A stretch of 64,000 bases of DNA from Branchiostoma belcheri (GCF_001625305.1 NW_017802713.1:2200842-2264841); one strand, 5' to 3'. Numbered from the stretch's first letter, positions 57,801 through 59,235 are shown. Numbers and translations: made by a program. Notes: a model not told the origin generated them from the sequence alone.

Positions 57801-58188
57801 GTCTAAGCTACATTGTACTCGACTGTGTCTTACTTGAGCGGTAACGGAGGTTACAGAACTTGGCGACAGGTATGAACCACCTCGCACGACGTACAAGAAT
57901 TGTGACAGGCTATAAGAATTAGAACAGAAATATATTATAGAAGAAGTCAGACTACTACAACCTAACAACATGCCCAGTCAGCATTTATATACATTTTGTA
58001 CTATGTCAAAGCTATTACTCCTAGTACTGAGATCTATGTGGCACAGAGCCATTTGGCCTGTGCATTATCTTTCCACATGCAAAGTAAATGTGACAGGGGA
58101 GCATCCAACTTTATCAAATACTCATTAGCTCACCCAGGCCATTATCTCCCACAGCATTATCACGGCACCATCCCCTGATAAAACTCAT
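9679..58188 (-). CDS. ATP11B: Phospholipid-transporting P4-ATPase, ATP11B-like (class 6 flippase), 30 exons
   Basis: ATP-driven flippase that moves aminophospholipids from the lumenal/outer to the cytosolic leaflet, working with a CDC50 (TMEM30) subunit. All 30 exons (listed separately) have GT/AG borders and compatible phases; they sum to 3432 bases, 1143 residues plus stop, close to vertebrate ATP11 lengths. Seen: TASLDGET (A domain, 186-189), PISL in M4 (360-363), DKTGTLT with Asp413 as phospho-acceptor, [12 protein letters not shown] and KGAES (574-578) in the N domain, TGDK (685-688) and GDGAND (799-804) in the P domain, and ten hydrophobic segments. [25 protein letters not shown] and EDHV-LVVDG favour ATP11B over ATP11A/C. 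The start exon and the donor of exon 13 are the least certain parts. Introns range from 188 bases to 11.5 kb and hold most repeats of the window. Confidence 0.9.
10317..10547. mobile_element. Foldback MITE
   Basis: GTAACATCCGTGTCC and CCATAATATCGCCA on the left are mirrored by TGGCGATATTATGG and GGACACAGATGTTAC on the right; GACTGCAACATA / TATGTTGCAG pair near the centre. Arms ~90 bases, non-coding. Confidence 0.75.
10550..10685. repeat. Inverted repeat with ACGAGCGATCGC ends
   Basis: TATACGAGCGATCGC at 10555-10569 and GCGATCGCTCGTATA at 10669-10683 bound ~100 bases. It directly abuts the preceding foldback element. Confidence 0.65.
11109..11507. mobile_element. MITE, GGCCATGTTGATTTGAT family
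   Basis: Near-perfect ends GGCCATGTTGATTTGATTAT / ATAATCAAATCAACATGGCC, followed inside by ATGGATGACATC and GATGTCATCCAT, with GCGAGCG and GCGCGCGCAG further in. A half copy lies near 1075-1183. Confidence 0.8.
11795..12550. repeat. ~138-bp tandem repeat, six units
   Basis: Units start near 11802, 11919, 12057, 12193, 12348 and 12484 at GTGGTGACAACAAAAACAG, with TATGCAAAATCTGCTTCTCT and GGAAGGAAGAAGAAAGAAGT inside. Spacing is 117-155 bases. Lies in the last flippase intron. Confidence 0.85.
12560..13930. other. Intron 29 stretch, nothing recognised
   Basis: AT-rich intronic sequence. A short inverted pair GCAGGTACAG / CTGTACCTGC lies at about 12690-12735; otherwise no repeat array, coding sense or known element. 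Confidence 0.5.
13990..14490. repeat. ~60-bp tandem repeat running into exon 29
   Basis: Repeats of TGTGTTGCACCCTG, CATTGGCTGAAAGTTT and GGAACATTTATTTCCAT, with units near 14088, 14153, 14212, 14274, 14345, 14379 and 14477. The last unit overlaps the 3' end of flippase exon 29. Confidence 0.85.
14470..14638 (-). CDS. ATP11B: ATP11B exon 29 (M10)
   Basis: [20 protein letters not shown], then [19 protein letters not shown] and [11 protein letters not shown]. Donor CAG|GTACTT (14470) is preferred over AGG|GTGCAA (14488); both keep phase 0. The last ~20 bases coincide with one unit of the tandem repeat at about 14000-14490. Confidence 0.85.
14639..16168. other. Intron 28 stretch, nothing recognised
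   Basis: AT-rich, with ACATGTACATGTACAT near 14980. Bases 15650-15690 hold two short related CAATCAAnTGACATGTCTGA units. No coding sense seen. Confidence 0.5.
16170..16590 (+). mobile_element. tRNA-derived SINE, copy 1
   Basis: The head TGGCGTAGTGGTAGATCATT is a Pol III A-box and GAGTTCAATCC a B-box, with tRNA-like spacing. The body contains TGTGCCCTTGGGAAAGGCAC and CACCCAGGTGTGAATGGGTA. It ends CCAATAAACC plus a (ATTT)n tail. Not a functional tRNA: no CCA-ready acceptor stem is seen and the sequence continues into the SINE body. Confidence 0.8.
16821..16924 (-). CDS. ATP11B: ATP11B exon 28 (M9)
   Basis: [20 protein letters not shown] then [27 protein letters not shown] is diagnostic. Acceptor TGTTCAG, donor TT|GTAAGT, phase 2. 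Confidence 0.95.
17185..17250 (-). CDS. ATP11B: ATP11B exon 27 (M8)
   Basis: 22 codons, [20 protein letters not shown] and LK, matching the MFGNW-FGT M8 block. Acceptor TTTTCCAG, donor AAG|GTAAGG. Confidence 0.95.
17520..17599 (-). CDS. ATP11B: ATP11B exon 26
   Basis: [20 protein letters not shown] then LMPDQT, end of M7 and lumenal loop. Acceptor TTTTCAG, donor ACG|GTACGT. Confidence 0.9.
18007..18065 (-). CDS. ATP11B: ATP11B exon 25 (M7 start)
   Basis: [19 protein letters not shown]. Acceptor TTTTGTAG, donor CTTG|GTAAGA, phase 1. Confidence 0.95.
18175..18378. mobile_element. MITE with CGGCAGAACGTACGTACTGC ends, copy 1
   Basis: AGCTCGTCGGCAGAACGTAC and TGCACCTGC on the left are mirrored by GCAGGTGCAGTACGTTCTGC on the right. 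Sits in flippase intron 24. A related copy is at 63624-63876. Confidence 0.7.
18442..18569 (-). CDS. ATP11B: ATP11B exon 24 (M6)
   Basis: [20 protein letters not shown] then [10 protein letters not shown], the highly conserved YN-xFTSLPI block. Donor TACAA|GTCAGT, phase 2. Confidence 0.95.
18833..18892 (-). CDS. ATP11B: ATP11B exon 23 (M5)
   Basis: 20 codons, [23 protein letters not shown] replaces the usual SQQ. Acceptor TTCCCAG, donor ACG|GTAGGT. Confidence 0.9.
19156..19404 (-). CDS. ATP11B: ATP11B exon 22 (GDGAND motif, into M5)
   Basis: Largest exon, 83 codons: [40 protein letters not shown], then [19 protein letters not shown] entering M5. GDGAND (799-804) coordinates Mg2+; the following residue is Cys where Val is usual. 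Donor AAG|GTAGGG. Confidence 0.95.
19853..20033 (-). mobile_element. tRNA-derived SINE, divergent 5' fragment
   Basis: Read on the - strand: GTTGTGTGGCATAAATGGTA, GGGTTCAAATCC, TTGTGCCCTTGGGAAAGGCA. Shares the body with the two full copies but has a divergent tRNA head. Confidence 0.65.
20523..20676 (-). CDS. ATP11B: ATP11B exon 21
   Basis: [20 protein letters not shown] then [16 protein letters not shown], with the conserved LVVDG and [10 protein letters not shown] blocks. Acceptor GTGAAACAG, donor GAG|GTCAGT. Confidence 0.95.
20725..21067. mobile_element. MITE, TGTTTCCTG / CAGGAAACA family
   Basis: Ends ATGTTGTGTTTCCTG and CAGGAAACACATCATTTTTT then GGCCTTA; inside are CGACCCTAGA and CTCCATGATCTGATAC. 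Other copies: 31718-32438, 44150-44465, 44897-45256, 45787-46104. Confidence 0.7.
21860..22267. mobile_element. hAT-type MITE with exact 8-bp target duplication, copy 1
   Basis: Ends TAGTGCTGTGTACC / GGTACACAGCACTA; the 8-base duplication TTTGTGCC is exact at 21852-21859 and 22268-22275. Inside are repeated CCAGATC/GTCCAGA blocks and an AAAATTGCATGTTGGCAA core shared with the copy at 54243-54599. No transposase. Confidence 0.9.
22300..22980. other. Intron 20 stretch, nothing recognised
   Basis: AT-rich intronic sequence between the hAT MITE and the Penelope-like fragment without visible structure. Confidence 0.5.
23085..23340 (+). pseudogene. Penelope-like (GIY-YIG) retroelement C-terminal fragment
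   Basis: The + frame reads [20 protein letters not shown], then [17 protein letters not shown] and [12 protein letters not shown]. The VKEAIYIR[14 protein letters not shown] string is the end of the GIY-YIG endonuclease-type C-terminus of Penelope-like elements. Frame ends at TGA 23293-23295; the reverse transcriptase part is absent. A related fragment is at 36590-36815. Confidence 0.65.
23360..23508 (-). CDS. ATP11B: ATP11B exon 20 (TGDK motif)
   Basis: [20 protein letters not shown] followed by [18 protein letters not shown] at 685-688 is a P-domain motif. Acceptor CTGATGCAG, donor AAAAG|GTGCAG, phase 2. Confidence 0.95.
23825..23918. repeat. Short inverted repeat ACACAGTGTATTCC
   Basis: TACAACACAGTGTATTCC (23828-23845) and GGAATACACTGTGTAGTA (about 23899-23916) bracket a CCTCCC-rich centre. 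Possible tiny MITE or structured RNA in flippase intron 20; adjacent 23940-24175 is the dispersed repeat shared with 2585-2835. Confidence 0.5.
24313..24435 (-). CDS. ATP11B: ATP11B exon 19
   Basis: [20 protein letters not shown] then [20 protein letters not shown] and K: the LLGAT-xEDxLQ block of the P domain. Acceptor GTGCACCAG, donor AAG|GTGAGA. Confidence 0.95.
24522..24950 (+). mobile_element. tRNA-derived SINE, copy 2
   Basis: Same architecture as copy 1: TGGTGTAGTGGTAGAGCATT, AGGTTCAATCC, TGTGCCCTTGGGAAAGGCAC, GGTCACCTGGTGGCGCCGAA and a 3' end CCAATAAACCATTAATAAAT. Confidence 0.8.
25210..25323 (-). CDS. ATP11B: ATP11B exon 18
   Basis: [20 protein letters not shown] to [11 protein letters not shown]; matches the RTLC-x-A and ALQ-REEK blocks. 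Acceptor TTGCATAG, donor AAG|GTAGGG. Confidence 0.95.
25653..25995. mobile_element. MITE, AGGCCACAGCAAGTAAA family
   Basis: AGGCCACAGCAAGTAAATTT and AAATTACTTGCTGTGGCC ends, TA at both flanks, inner GGATGACATCC and GCGCGCGCTGATGTCATCC. 343 bases. Confidence 0.8.
26515..26605 (+). repeat. tRNA-like SINE head remnant
   Basis: TGGTGGCATGGTGGCTTTGT and AGGTTCGAATCC suggest degenerate A and B boxes; the ~28-base gap between them contains an insertion and no SINE body follows. Confidence 0.4.
26690..26900. repeat. Possible Penelope-like tail, degenerate
   Basis: AATTCGACCAGTTTCGACTT, TCTTTCTCAAGAATGACAG and GCAGGGCGCTCTGC followed by GACCAATCAGCATTGAGCAT resemble the 3' tails of retroelements with GAC-CAG-TCG motifs. 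Weak. Confidence 0.35.
26989..27092 (-). CDS. ATP11B: ATP11B exon 17 (KGAES motif)
   Basis: [20 protein letters not shown] then [18 protein letters not shown] (574-577) contacts ATP; the E in place of the usual KGAD is an ATP11B trait. Donor GAG|GTAAGT. Confidence 0.95.
27093..27900. other. Intron 16 stretch, nothing recognised
   Basis: AT-rich intron between exons 16 and 17 without repeats or coding sense. Confidence 0.6.
27901..27974 (-). CDS. ATP11B: ATP11B exon 16
   Basis: [20 protein letters not shown] then KLPN; the ILEFD-xRxRMS block is conserved in P4-ATPases. Phase 1 donor AACG|GTACAC. Confidence 0.95.
28163..28255 (-). CDS. ATP11B: ATP11B exon 15
   Basis: [20 protein letters not shown] then [10 protein letters not shown], nucleotide-binding domain. 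Acceptor CCTCTGTAG, donor AAAGA|GTAAGA, phase 2. Confidence 0.9.
28415..28699. mobile_element. Foldback MITE, GAAGCAGTTTGAAACTG family
   Basis: Outer ATTATGAAGCAGTTTGAAAC / CAGTTTTAATCTGCTTTATAAT. The interior (GATCCACTGCTCACCGAGTC, GACGTCACGGAAGCGGTGGA, AGTTGTACAGTC) matches the centre of the large foldback at 40519-41112. Confidence 0.7.
28724..28905 (-). CDS. ATP11B: ATP11B exon 14
   Basis: [20 protein letters not shown] to [17 protein letters not shown]; the LCHTV and [12 protein letters not shown] blocks are nucleotide-binding-domain landmarks. Acceptor ATCCCACAG, donor GACAG|GTGATA. Confidence 0.95.
28925..29325. repeat. 54-62-bp tandem repeat, seven units, next to exon 14
   Basis: AGTCAGTGTGAATGTAAG recurs near 28931, 28989, 29051, 29105, 29162, 29217 and 29279, joined by TTCAGGGACAGGACCAGTGT and GAAGTCACTAGGAGGAT. 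The array begins about 20 bases from the acceptor side of flippase exon 14. Confidence 0.9.
29695..30000. repeat. Inverted repeat with CGTTCAAACCTGG ends
   Basis: CATCGTTCAAACCTGG (29690s) pairs with CCAGGTTTGAACGAGT near 29985, and AAAAATCGTGTTTTAGGGAT (about 29767) pairs with ATCCCTAAAACACGATTTTT (about 29904). A MITE-like hairpin in intron 13. Confidence 0.6.
30000..31080. other. Intron 13 stretch, possible retroelement tail
   Basis: Bases 30540-30680 (CCTGATGAAGGTGACAGTGG, TCACTGAAAATTTGATCC, AATAAAAGCATTATGCAGGA) look like the 3' end of a Penelope-like or similar element in + orientation. The remainder shows nothing recognisable. Confidence 0.4.
31086..31450. mobile_element. MITE, AGGCCACACC family, diverged copy
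   Basis: Ends AGACGATACCAATTTAATTT and ATCTGTGTGGCC with TA on each side; interior CAGAAAAAATATGAAGCGAC and AACAGCTAGGAAGAAAAGGA matches other copies. Confidence 0.7.
31718..32438. mobile_element. TGTTTCCTG-family MITE interrupted by an AGGCCACACC MITE
   Basis: Outer ends TAGGCTTAGGAAAAAAA ... TTTTTTTCCCTAGGCCTAA; the outer element breaks at ATCCCTACT|TA and resumes after TA|CAATTC, where 32013-32378 is a full AGGCCACACC element. Confidence 0.8.
32013..32378. mobile_element. MITE, AGGCCACACC family, nested copy
   Basis: CGGCCACACCAATTTAATTT / AAATTAAATTGGTCTGGCC ends, TA flanks at 32011-32012 and 32379-32380. Inserted within the element at 31718-32438. Confidence 0.8.
32815..33750. repeat. 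~100-140-bp tandem repeat abutting exon 13
   Basis: Units with CTCCTCATCTATGATTGGTC, AAACCTCTAACCCTATTTTA, TGTAAATTAGGAGTGATTGA, CTTGCCCTCTGACCTCCATG and TTTGCTGTAGACACAGACAC. About eight units, several truncated. The last unit runs to TTTGCTGTAGACAC at 33740-33752, i.e. to the donor of flippase exon 13. Confidence 0.9.
33753..33884 (-). CDS. ATP11B: ATP11B exon 13 (DKTGTLT phosphorylation site)
   Basis: [20 protein letters not shown] gives phospho-acceptor Asp413; it continues [20 protein letters not shown]. The 3' end is uncertain: CCA|GTGTCT (33753) or CGA|GTGCCA (33759), both phase 0. The GTGTCTACAG of the first donor belongs to the tandem repeat unit filling 32815-33750. Confidence 0.85.
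34312..34368 (-). CDS. ATP11B: ATP11B exon 12
   Basis: 19 codons, [19 protein letters not shown], the conserved [11 protein letters not shown] just before the phosphorylation site. Acceptor TTTTACAG, donor CAG|GTAAGG. Confidence 0.95.
34435..34660. repeat. GTAGAGYGTA-rich interspersed motif
   Basis: AGAGTGTAATCTGCGAGC, AAGTAGAGCGTAGATGG, GCAACGTAGAGCATATAATT, TTGCGTAGAGTGTAATTCAC and CAGCGTAATACGTAGCC recur irregularly. Origin unknown; possibly a degenerate transposon end with subterminal repeats. Ends in a C10 run at 34671-34680. Confidence 0.4.
35209..35267 (-). CDS. ATP11B: ATP11B exon 11
   Basis: Short exon, [19 protein letters not shown], cytosolic side of M4. Acceptor GGTATTTAG, donor GAA|GTAAGT. 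Confidence 0.9.
35753..35834 (-). CDS. ATP11B: ATP11B exon 10 (M4, PISL)
   Basis: [18 protein letters not shown] then [13 protein letters not shown] replaces the PEGL of ion-pumping P-type ATPases and lies on the lipid path. Phase 1 donor G|GTATGT. Confidence 0.95.
36373..36511 (-). CDS. ATP11B: ATP11B exon 9 (M3)
   Basis: [20 protein letters not shown] and TGLKYWYIG form M3; [15 protein letters not shown] follows in the lumenal loop. Acceptor TTTGACAG, donor GAA|GTAAGT. Confidence 0.95.
36545..36815. repeat. Penelope-like remnant with foldback ends
   Basis: The centre (GGAGGCCGACATCATCTACC, TGACCCAGTGTTGACGTCAC, TTCAAAGAAGCCA) matches 23200-23270. TAGAGCTTTCGACCAGTCAC and CAGTAGACTGACCCAG at the left recur inverted at the right. 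Frame is broken. Confidence 0.55.
36908..37165 (-). mobile_element. tRNA-derived SINE, divergent copy
   Basis: Read on the - strand: TCATGTGGCGCAACAGCAGA, GGGTTCGAGTCC, CTTGTGCCCTTGGGAAAGGC, ending in a (TTGATT)-type tail near 36908-36930 on the + strand. Confidence 0.7.
37276..37476 (-). CDS. ATP11B: ATP11B exon 8
   Basis: [53 protein letters not shown]: the end of the actuator domain leading to M3. Donor GAAAA|GTTAGC, phase 2. Confidence 0.95.
37505..37690 (-). repeat. Dispersed ACCATATGCGAAGG / CACCATGGTAACTGG repeat, copy 1
   Basis: Carries CACATATGGTCTGC, CCTCCTACTATAAAATTGCA and CGAGTTACCATGGTGATAGA. Other copies at 42590-42835, 43365-43525 and 59585-59815 (+) and 56885-57430 (-). Roughly 250 bases, non-coding, class unknown. 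Confidence 0.65.
37892..37995 (-). CDS. ATP11B: ATP11B exon 7
   Basis: Reads [17 protein letters not shown] to CQEPEPDLY. Acceptor GTGTACATAG was chosen over TGTGCCAG because only it keeps frame with exon 6 and gives the usual 34-residue spacing. Donor TACAG|GTAAGA, phase 2. Confidence 0.9.
38464..38592 (-). CDS. ATP11B: ATP11B exon 6 (DGET motif)
   Basis: 43 codons from VGDIVKV to [15 protein letters not shown] is the actuator-domain dephosphorylation motif, here 186-189. Acceptor TCCCACAG, donor AAG|GTACTG. Confidence 0.95.
38628..38935 (+). pseudogene. Non-LTR retrotransposon (LINE) C-terminal fragment
   Basis: The + frame reads [57 protein letters not shown] to stop TAG at 38881-38883. 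[28 protein letters not shown] is the usual 3' end of LINE ORF2 proteins. Only ~80 residues remain; it lies directly next to flippase exon 6. Confidence 0.75.
39434..39541 (-). CDS. ATP11B: ATP11B exon 5
   Basis: 36 codons: [20 protein letters not shown], then [16 protein letters not shown], start of the actuator domain. Acceptor GACTGCAG, donor AGG|GTAAGT. Confidence 0.95.
40519..41112. mobile_element. Large foldback element (~0.6 kb, ~200-bp arms)
   Basis: Left arm 40519-40725 (TTAGTCTTCTTTTGATTCTG, AGTGGACTCCAGG, CTCATGGAGATCTCAACAAA) mirrors right arm 40917-41112 (TTTGTTGAGATCTCCATGAG, CCTGGAGTCCACT, CAACAGAAGACTA). The ~190-base centre (GTGACGTCATGGAAGCGGTG, CACGTGTGTGTTATC) matches 28415-28699. 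Non-coding. Confidence 0.85.
41284..41370 (-). CDS. ATP11B: ATP11B exon 4 (M2)
   Basis: 29 codons: [14 protein letters not shown], then [15 protein letters not shown], the M1-M2 loop and M2. Acceptor ATCTTGCAG, donor CAG|GTGGGA, phase 0. Confidence 0.95.
41390..41605. repeat. ~44-bp tandem repeat, five units
   Basis: TTACAACATTCAACCAATGA, C-TTTCAGCTTGTA and TTTGAAATTTA recur from just beyond the acceptor side of exon 4; units shorten and diverge toward 41600. Confidence 0.8.
42590..42835 (+). repeat. Dispersed ACCATATGCGAAGG repeat, copy 2
   Basis: TTCTTCTTCTTCTCC, TCACCATGGTACATGTAACT, GGTGTTGGGTTACATCATGA and GCAGACCATATGCGAAGGTA in the same order as the other copies. Confidence 0.65.
43101..43190 (-). 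CDS. ATP11B: ATP11B exon 3 (M1)
   Basis: 30 codons: [20 protein letters not shown] and [10 protein letters not shown], the near-invariant P4-ATPase block entering M1. Acceptor CTTTCCAG, donor CAG|GTTAGT, phase 0. Confidence 0.95.
43365..43525 (+). repeat. Dispersed ACCATATGCGAAGG repeat, copy 3 (partial)
   Basis: CAGTTTCTTCTTCTTCTCC, CTGAACCAGACTGTCTCTCA and GGTAACTGGTGTTGGGTTAC; truncated at its end. Confidence 0.6.
43625..43870. repeat. ~75-90-bp tandem repeat, three units
   Basis: GTCCTGTGTCATGATCATGT, GCCTAAGGAAGAACCATTTT and GATTGGTCTGTCCATTTTGC recur three times, with small insertions. Confidence 0.8.
44150..44465. mobile_element. MITE, TGTTTCCTG / CAGGAAACA family
   Basis: TTTGTGTTTCCTATTTCCCG at the left and GAAACAGGAAACACAACTTT then CCCTAGGCCTAA at the right. 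Confidence 0.65.
44897..45256. mobile_element. MITE, TGTTTCCTG / CAGGAAACA family
   Basis: Best preserved ends: TAGGCCTAGGAAAAAAATGT and AACATTTTTTTTCCTAGG, each next to GTGTTTCCTG / CAGGAAACAC. Confidence 0.75.
45787..46104. mobile_element. MITE, TGTTTCCTG / CAGGAAACA family, reverse orientation
   Basis: AATTTTCCTGTTTCAGTCCT at the left, AGGAAACAGGATACACAACA then CCAAGGCCTTA at the right; the central TGTCAGATAATG block runs opposite to other copies. Confidence 0.6.
46184..46553. mobile_element. MITE, AGGCCACACC family, complete copy
   Basis: GGCCACACCAATTTAATTTC / GAAATTCAATTGGTGTGGCC, TA flanks, interior GCAAAATGCTCATATTTTGC and GGATGCCTAGGCCTG. Confidence 0.8.
46858..47276. mobile_element. 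MITE, GGCCATGGCAAGTAAA family
   Basis: GGCCATGGCAAGTAAATTCT / AAATTACTTGCTATGGC ends with TA flanks; interior shares CACAGCCAGCATCACATATC and GCCATCCACC with the copy at 25653-25995. Confidence 0.75.
47379..47745. mobile_element. MITE, AGGCCACACC family, complete copy
   Basis: GGCCACACCTATTTAATTTG / CAAATTAAATTGATGTGGCC, TA flanks, palindromic interior. Confidence 0.8.
48060..48199 (+). promoter_or_regulatory. CpG-rich YY1-type promoter and candidate first exon inside flippase intron 2
   Basis: Bases 48030-48200 hold a cluster of CpG (CGCGGGCGGCGGGC, CCGCCGTCC, GCAACGCCGTTGC) unlike the AT-rich surroundings. GCGTCAAGATGGCGG at about 48187-48201 is a textbook YY1 site around a start codon (ATG 48194), followed at once by a donor GTACGTAT (48200). 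Candidate downstream exons are 49109-49136 (TTTCAG ... G|GTAAGTA) and one starting at 50541 (CTTGCAG). They give only the micro-ORF MAIILGFTD before TAG, or [13 protein letters not shown] if exon 2 is skipped, so a noncoding transcript is most likely. Confidence 0.5.
49109..49136 (+). ncRNA. Candidate 28-base exon of the intronic + strand transcript
   Basis: Flanked by an excellent acceptor (TTTTATTTCTGTTTCAG) and donor (G|GTAAGTAT). In frame with ATG GCG of the upstream candidate exon it encodes IILGFTD then TAG. No protein similarity recognised. Confidence 0.4.
49480..50620 (+). other. Degenerate coding-like sequence of unknown origin
   Basis: Short + frames look protein-like in patches: [20 protein letters not shown] then [10 protein letters not shown] at about 49700-49800; [16 protein letters not shown] near 50015; and the acidic [20 protein letters not shown] then EFSDVDL near 50400-50480. 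They lie in different frames with stops between, as in a decayed retroelement ORF or pseudogene. No family recognised. Confidence 0.3.
50913..50932. other. Assembly gap (20 N)
   Basis: Run of 20 N in flippase intron 2; gap size is likely a placeholder. Confidence 0.99.
51250..53412 (-). pseudogene. 5'-truncated, frameshifted LINE (non-LTR retrotransposon) reverse transcriptase
   Basis: Read on the - strand: [88 protein letters not shown] (YADD catalytic site) and [13 protein letters not shown]: the RT palm and thumb blocks in order. A frameshift near 51905-51935 separates [13 protein letters not shown] from [17 protein letters not shown]; the C-terminal part continues to [17 protein letters not shown] and ends at 51250. 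The endonuclease and ORF1 are missing. CR1/Jockey-type clade is likely but not decided. It lies in flippase intron 2, same strand as the host gene. The frame extends into the MITE remnant at 53413-53535, so its apparent N-terminus is chimeric. Confidence 0.9.
53413..53535. mobile_element. Right half of an AGGCCACACC MITE fused to the LINE 5' end
   Basis: ACCATTCTGGGCCATAATAG and CGCCCGCTCCATTATTTTTC to AAATTGGTGTGGCCTTA match the right half of the copy at 46184-46553. The left half is absent; the LINE begins where the MITE breaks. Confidence 0.75.
53708..54050. mobile_element. MITE, AGGCCACACC family, 3'-truncated copy
   Basis: Starts TA|AGGCCACACCAATTCAAT and runs to CCGAGAAACAACAAATTTT, where the right end GGTGTGGCCT is missing. 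Confidence 0.75.
54119..54220 (-). pseudogene. ATP11B: Partial duplicate of ATP11B exon 2 with its donor
   Basis: Near-identical to 54611-54719. Read on the - strand it encodes [16 protein letters not shown] followed by AAG|GTACAG, the 3' half of exon 2 with its donor; the visible exon change is synonymous (ACG to ACA). The 5' half of the exon and an acceptor are absent. The hAT MITE at 54243-54599 lies between the two copies. Confidence 0.85.
54243..54599. mobile_element. hAT-type MITE with exact 8-bp target duplication, copy 2
   Basis: Ends TAGTGATGCATACC / GGTATGCATCACTA, with target duplication ATGCTATT at 54235-54242 and 54600-54607. The interior matches copy 1. It sits between the partial duplicate and the genuine copy of flippase exon 2. 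Confidence 0.9.
54671..54777 (-). CDS. ATP11B: ATP11B exon 2
   Basis: Residues 19-54: [16 protein letters not shown], then [16 protein letters not shown], the conserved cytosolic N-terminal segment before M1. Acceptor ATACCCCCAG matches the phase of exon 1; an alternative acceptor CATCTACAG at 54800 would need a phase-0 partner. Donor AAG|GTACAG. Confidence 0.85.
54830..55850. repeat. ~170-bp tandem repeat, about six units
   Basis: Units built from GGGACAACATTAGTCTCAAA, AACTGAAAAACACAATAAAT, CTTACTCCCTTTTGGGATAT, CATTTAGCTTTATAGTAAA, CTGCAGACTGGAAACAACAT and CAAATCTTTATCAGTTTCTA. Begins about 50 bases upstream of flippase exon 2 in intron 1; divergence rises after 55730. Confidence 0.9.
56233..56360. 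repeat. CAGGCCTTGAAATAAAC element, short copy
   Basis: CAGGCCTTGAAATAAACTTT ... ATAATTTCAAGCCTTG ends, with TATTGTCCCAAATATATCCC and GTGGTCAGTGGCCATTGGAC inside; same family as 62983-63623. A further fragment lies at about 37690-37785. Confidence 0.6.
56885..57430 (-). repeat. Dispersed ACCATATGCGAAGG repeat, copy 4, interrupted
   Basis: Left part 56885-57105 (TTCGCATATGGTC, CTAGTTACCATGGCAACAGA) and right part 57360-57430 (AGAAGAAGAAGAAACTGAGC) are split by 57111-57357, which starts with a TTTATTT-rich tail and ACAGGGTAACCCA. That insert resembles the 3' end of a non-LTR element on the - strand and holds two ~43-base tandem copies near 57265-57340. Confidence 0.55.
57552..58126. repeat. ~180-bp direct duplication next to exon 1
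   Basis: 57552-57733 and 57941-58126 share ACCTAACAACATGCCCAGTC, AGCATTTATATACATTTTGT, CTGAGATCTATGTGGCAC and GGGGAGCATCCAACTTTATC with few differences. The second copy ends within ~10 bases of the flippase exon 1 donor. Confidence 0.85.
58134..58188 (-). CDS. ATP11B: ATP11B exon 1 (proposed start)
   Basis: ATG at 58188-58186 in context GAAAATGA reads [18 protein letters not shown] plus one base, then donor CTGG|GTGAGC. It joins exon 2 in phase 1 and gives 21 residues before RTIYVANR, as expected for ATP11B N-termini. The frame stays open upstream to another ATG at 58296, so the start could be earlier. No promoter was recognised. Confidence 0.6.
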
Positions 58189-58199
58189 TTTCTTCCACT

Positions 58200-58900
58200 T
58201 CACCTTGATTACTTGGCCGGAGAGGGAACCGCAGAATAACTCAGCTGAGCTGAAGAGACCACAGAGTGCCATTAAAGGGTGCCATTGAAGTGGCATTAGG
58301 AAAATAGTCAGTAAAATGGGGAAAATTTGGCAGCTGTTTCAATCTGTTGTTAATGTTAACATTGTTGTAGATTTTGCACAGTCCTTTGATTTGCTCTTAC
58401 ATCAGTTATACACAAACACTAGTCCCAGAACATGGGATTTTGCTACTGTAGTCTAGGTAAATTGAAGTGGCATTAGGAAAATACAGTAAAATGGGGAAAA
58501 TTTGGCAGCTGTTACTGCTGTTAACATTGTAGATTTTGTACAGTCTTTTGATTTGCTCTTACATCAGAGAATTATTATTCTGTTACACAAACACTAGTCC
58601 CAGAACATGGGATTTTGACACGGTATTTAGTCTAGGTATAAAGGGTAGATTGATATAGTGGCATTAGAAAAATACAGTAAAATGGGGAAAATTTGTGTAA
58701 TTAGTCCCATTATATAATAGAATGCCTGGCTCTGTTTTTTTTTCGCCCTGTCGCTTCATAATTTTTTTCTGAAAAAATTGGTGTCGAACATTATCAGGTA
58801 CATTTTGTATGACACTGTTACAATGTTACAATGGTTGAAGTGAGGGGATCGATAGAGGTTAGACAGGTCAGGCACATTATACAAAATTCAGATAGCTGGA
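58200..58900. repeat. Region upstream of ATP11B exon 1 with local duplication
   Basis: 58280-58440 and 58460-58615 are diverged direct copies (GAAGTGGCATTAGGAAAATA, CAGTAAAATGGGGAAAATTT, GGCAGCTGTT, CAAACACTAGTCCCAGAACA), with a third partial one at 58660-58700. No core promoter motif was recognised here. Confidence 0.7.
58708..58792. repeat. AGGCCACACC-family fragment
   Basis: TAATAGAATGCCTGGCTCTG and CGCCCTGTCGCTTCATAATT match the right-hand interior of complete copies; the terminus is absent. Confidence 0.55.
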
Positions 58901-58904
58901 TGAG

Positions 58905-59235
58905 GTCTCCAACGAAGATTTCAGACAGCATCTGCTGTCTCCAACCAATGTTTCATACAGCATTCGCTGTCTCTACCAATGTTTCAGACAGCAGATGCTG
59001 TCTCCAACCAACGTTTCAGACAGCATCCACTGTCTCCATCCAACGTTTCAGAAAGTATCCGCTGTCTCCAACCAACGTTTCAGACAGCATCCGCTGTCTC
59101 CAACCAACGTTTCAGACAGCATCCGCTGTCTCCAACCAATGTTTCAGACAGCATCTGCTGTCTCCAACCAAATGTTTCAGACAGCATCTGTCTGCTGTCT
59201 CAAACCAATGTTTCAGACAGCATCTGCTTTCATCA
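58905..59235. repeat. 32-bp tandem repeat with internal palindrome, about ten units
   Basis: GTTTCAGACAGCATCCGCTG then TCTCCAACCAAC repeats. Each unit contains AGACAGC...GCTGTCT, a 7-bp stem with a short loop, so transcripts could form serial hairpins. All three + frames are open because the unit shifts frame each time. Confidence 0.9.

Noticed and set aside
58189-58296. Upstream ATG at 58296 as the flippase start
   Set aside because: The frame is open, but it would add 36 residues not expected for the family; the ATG at 58188 fits better. Not excluded.
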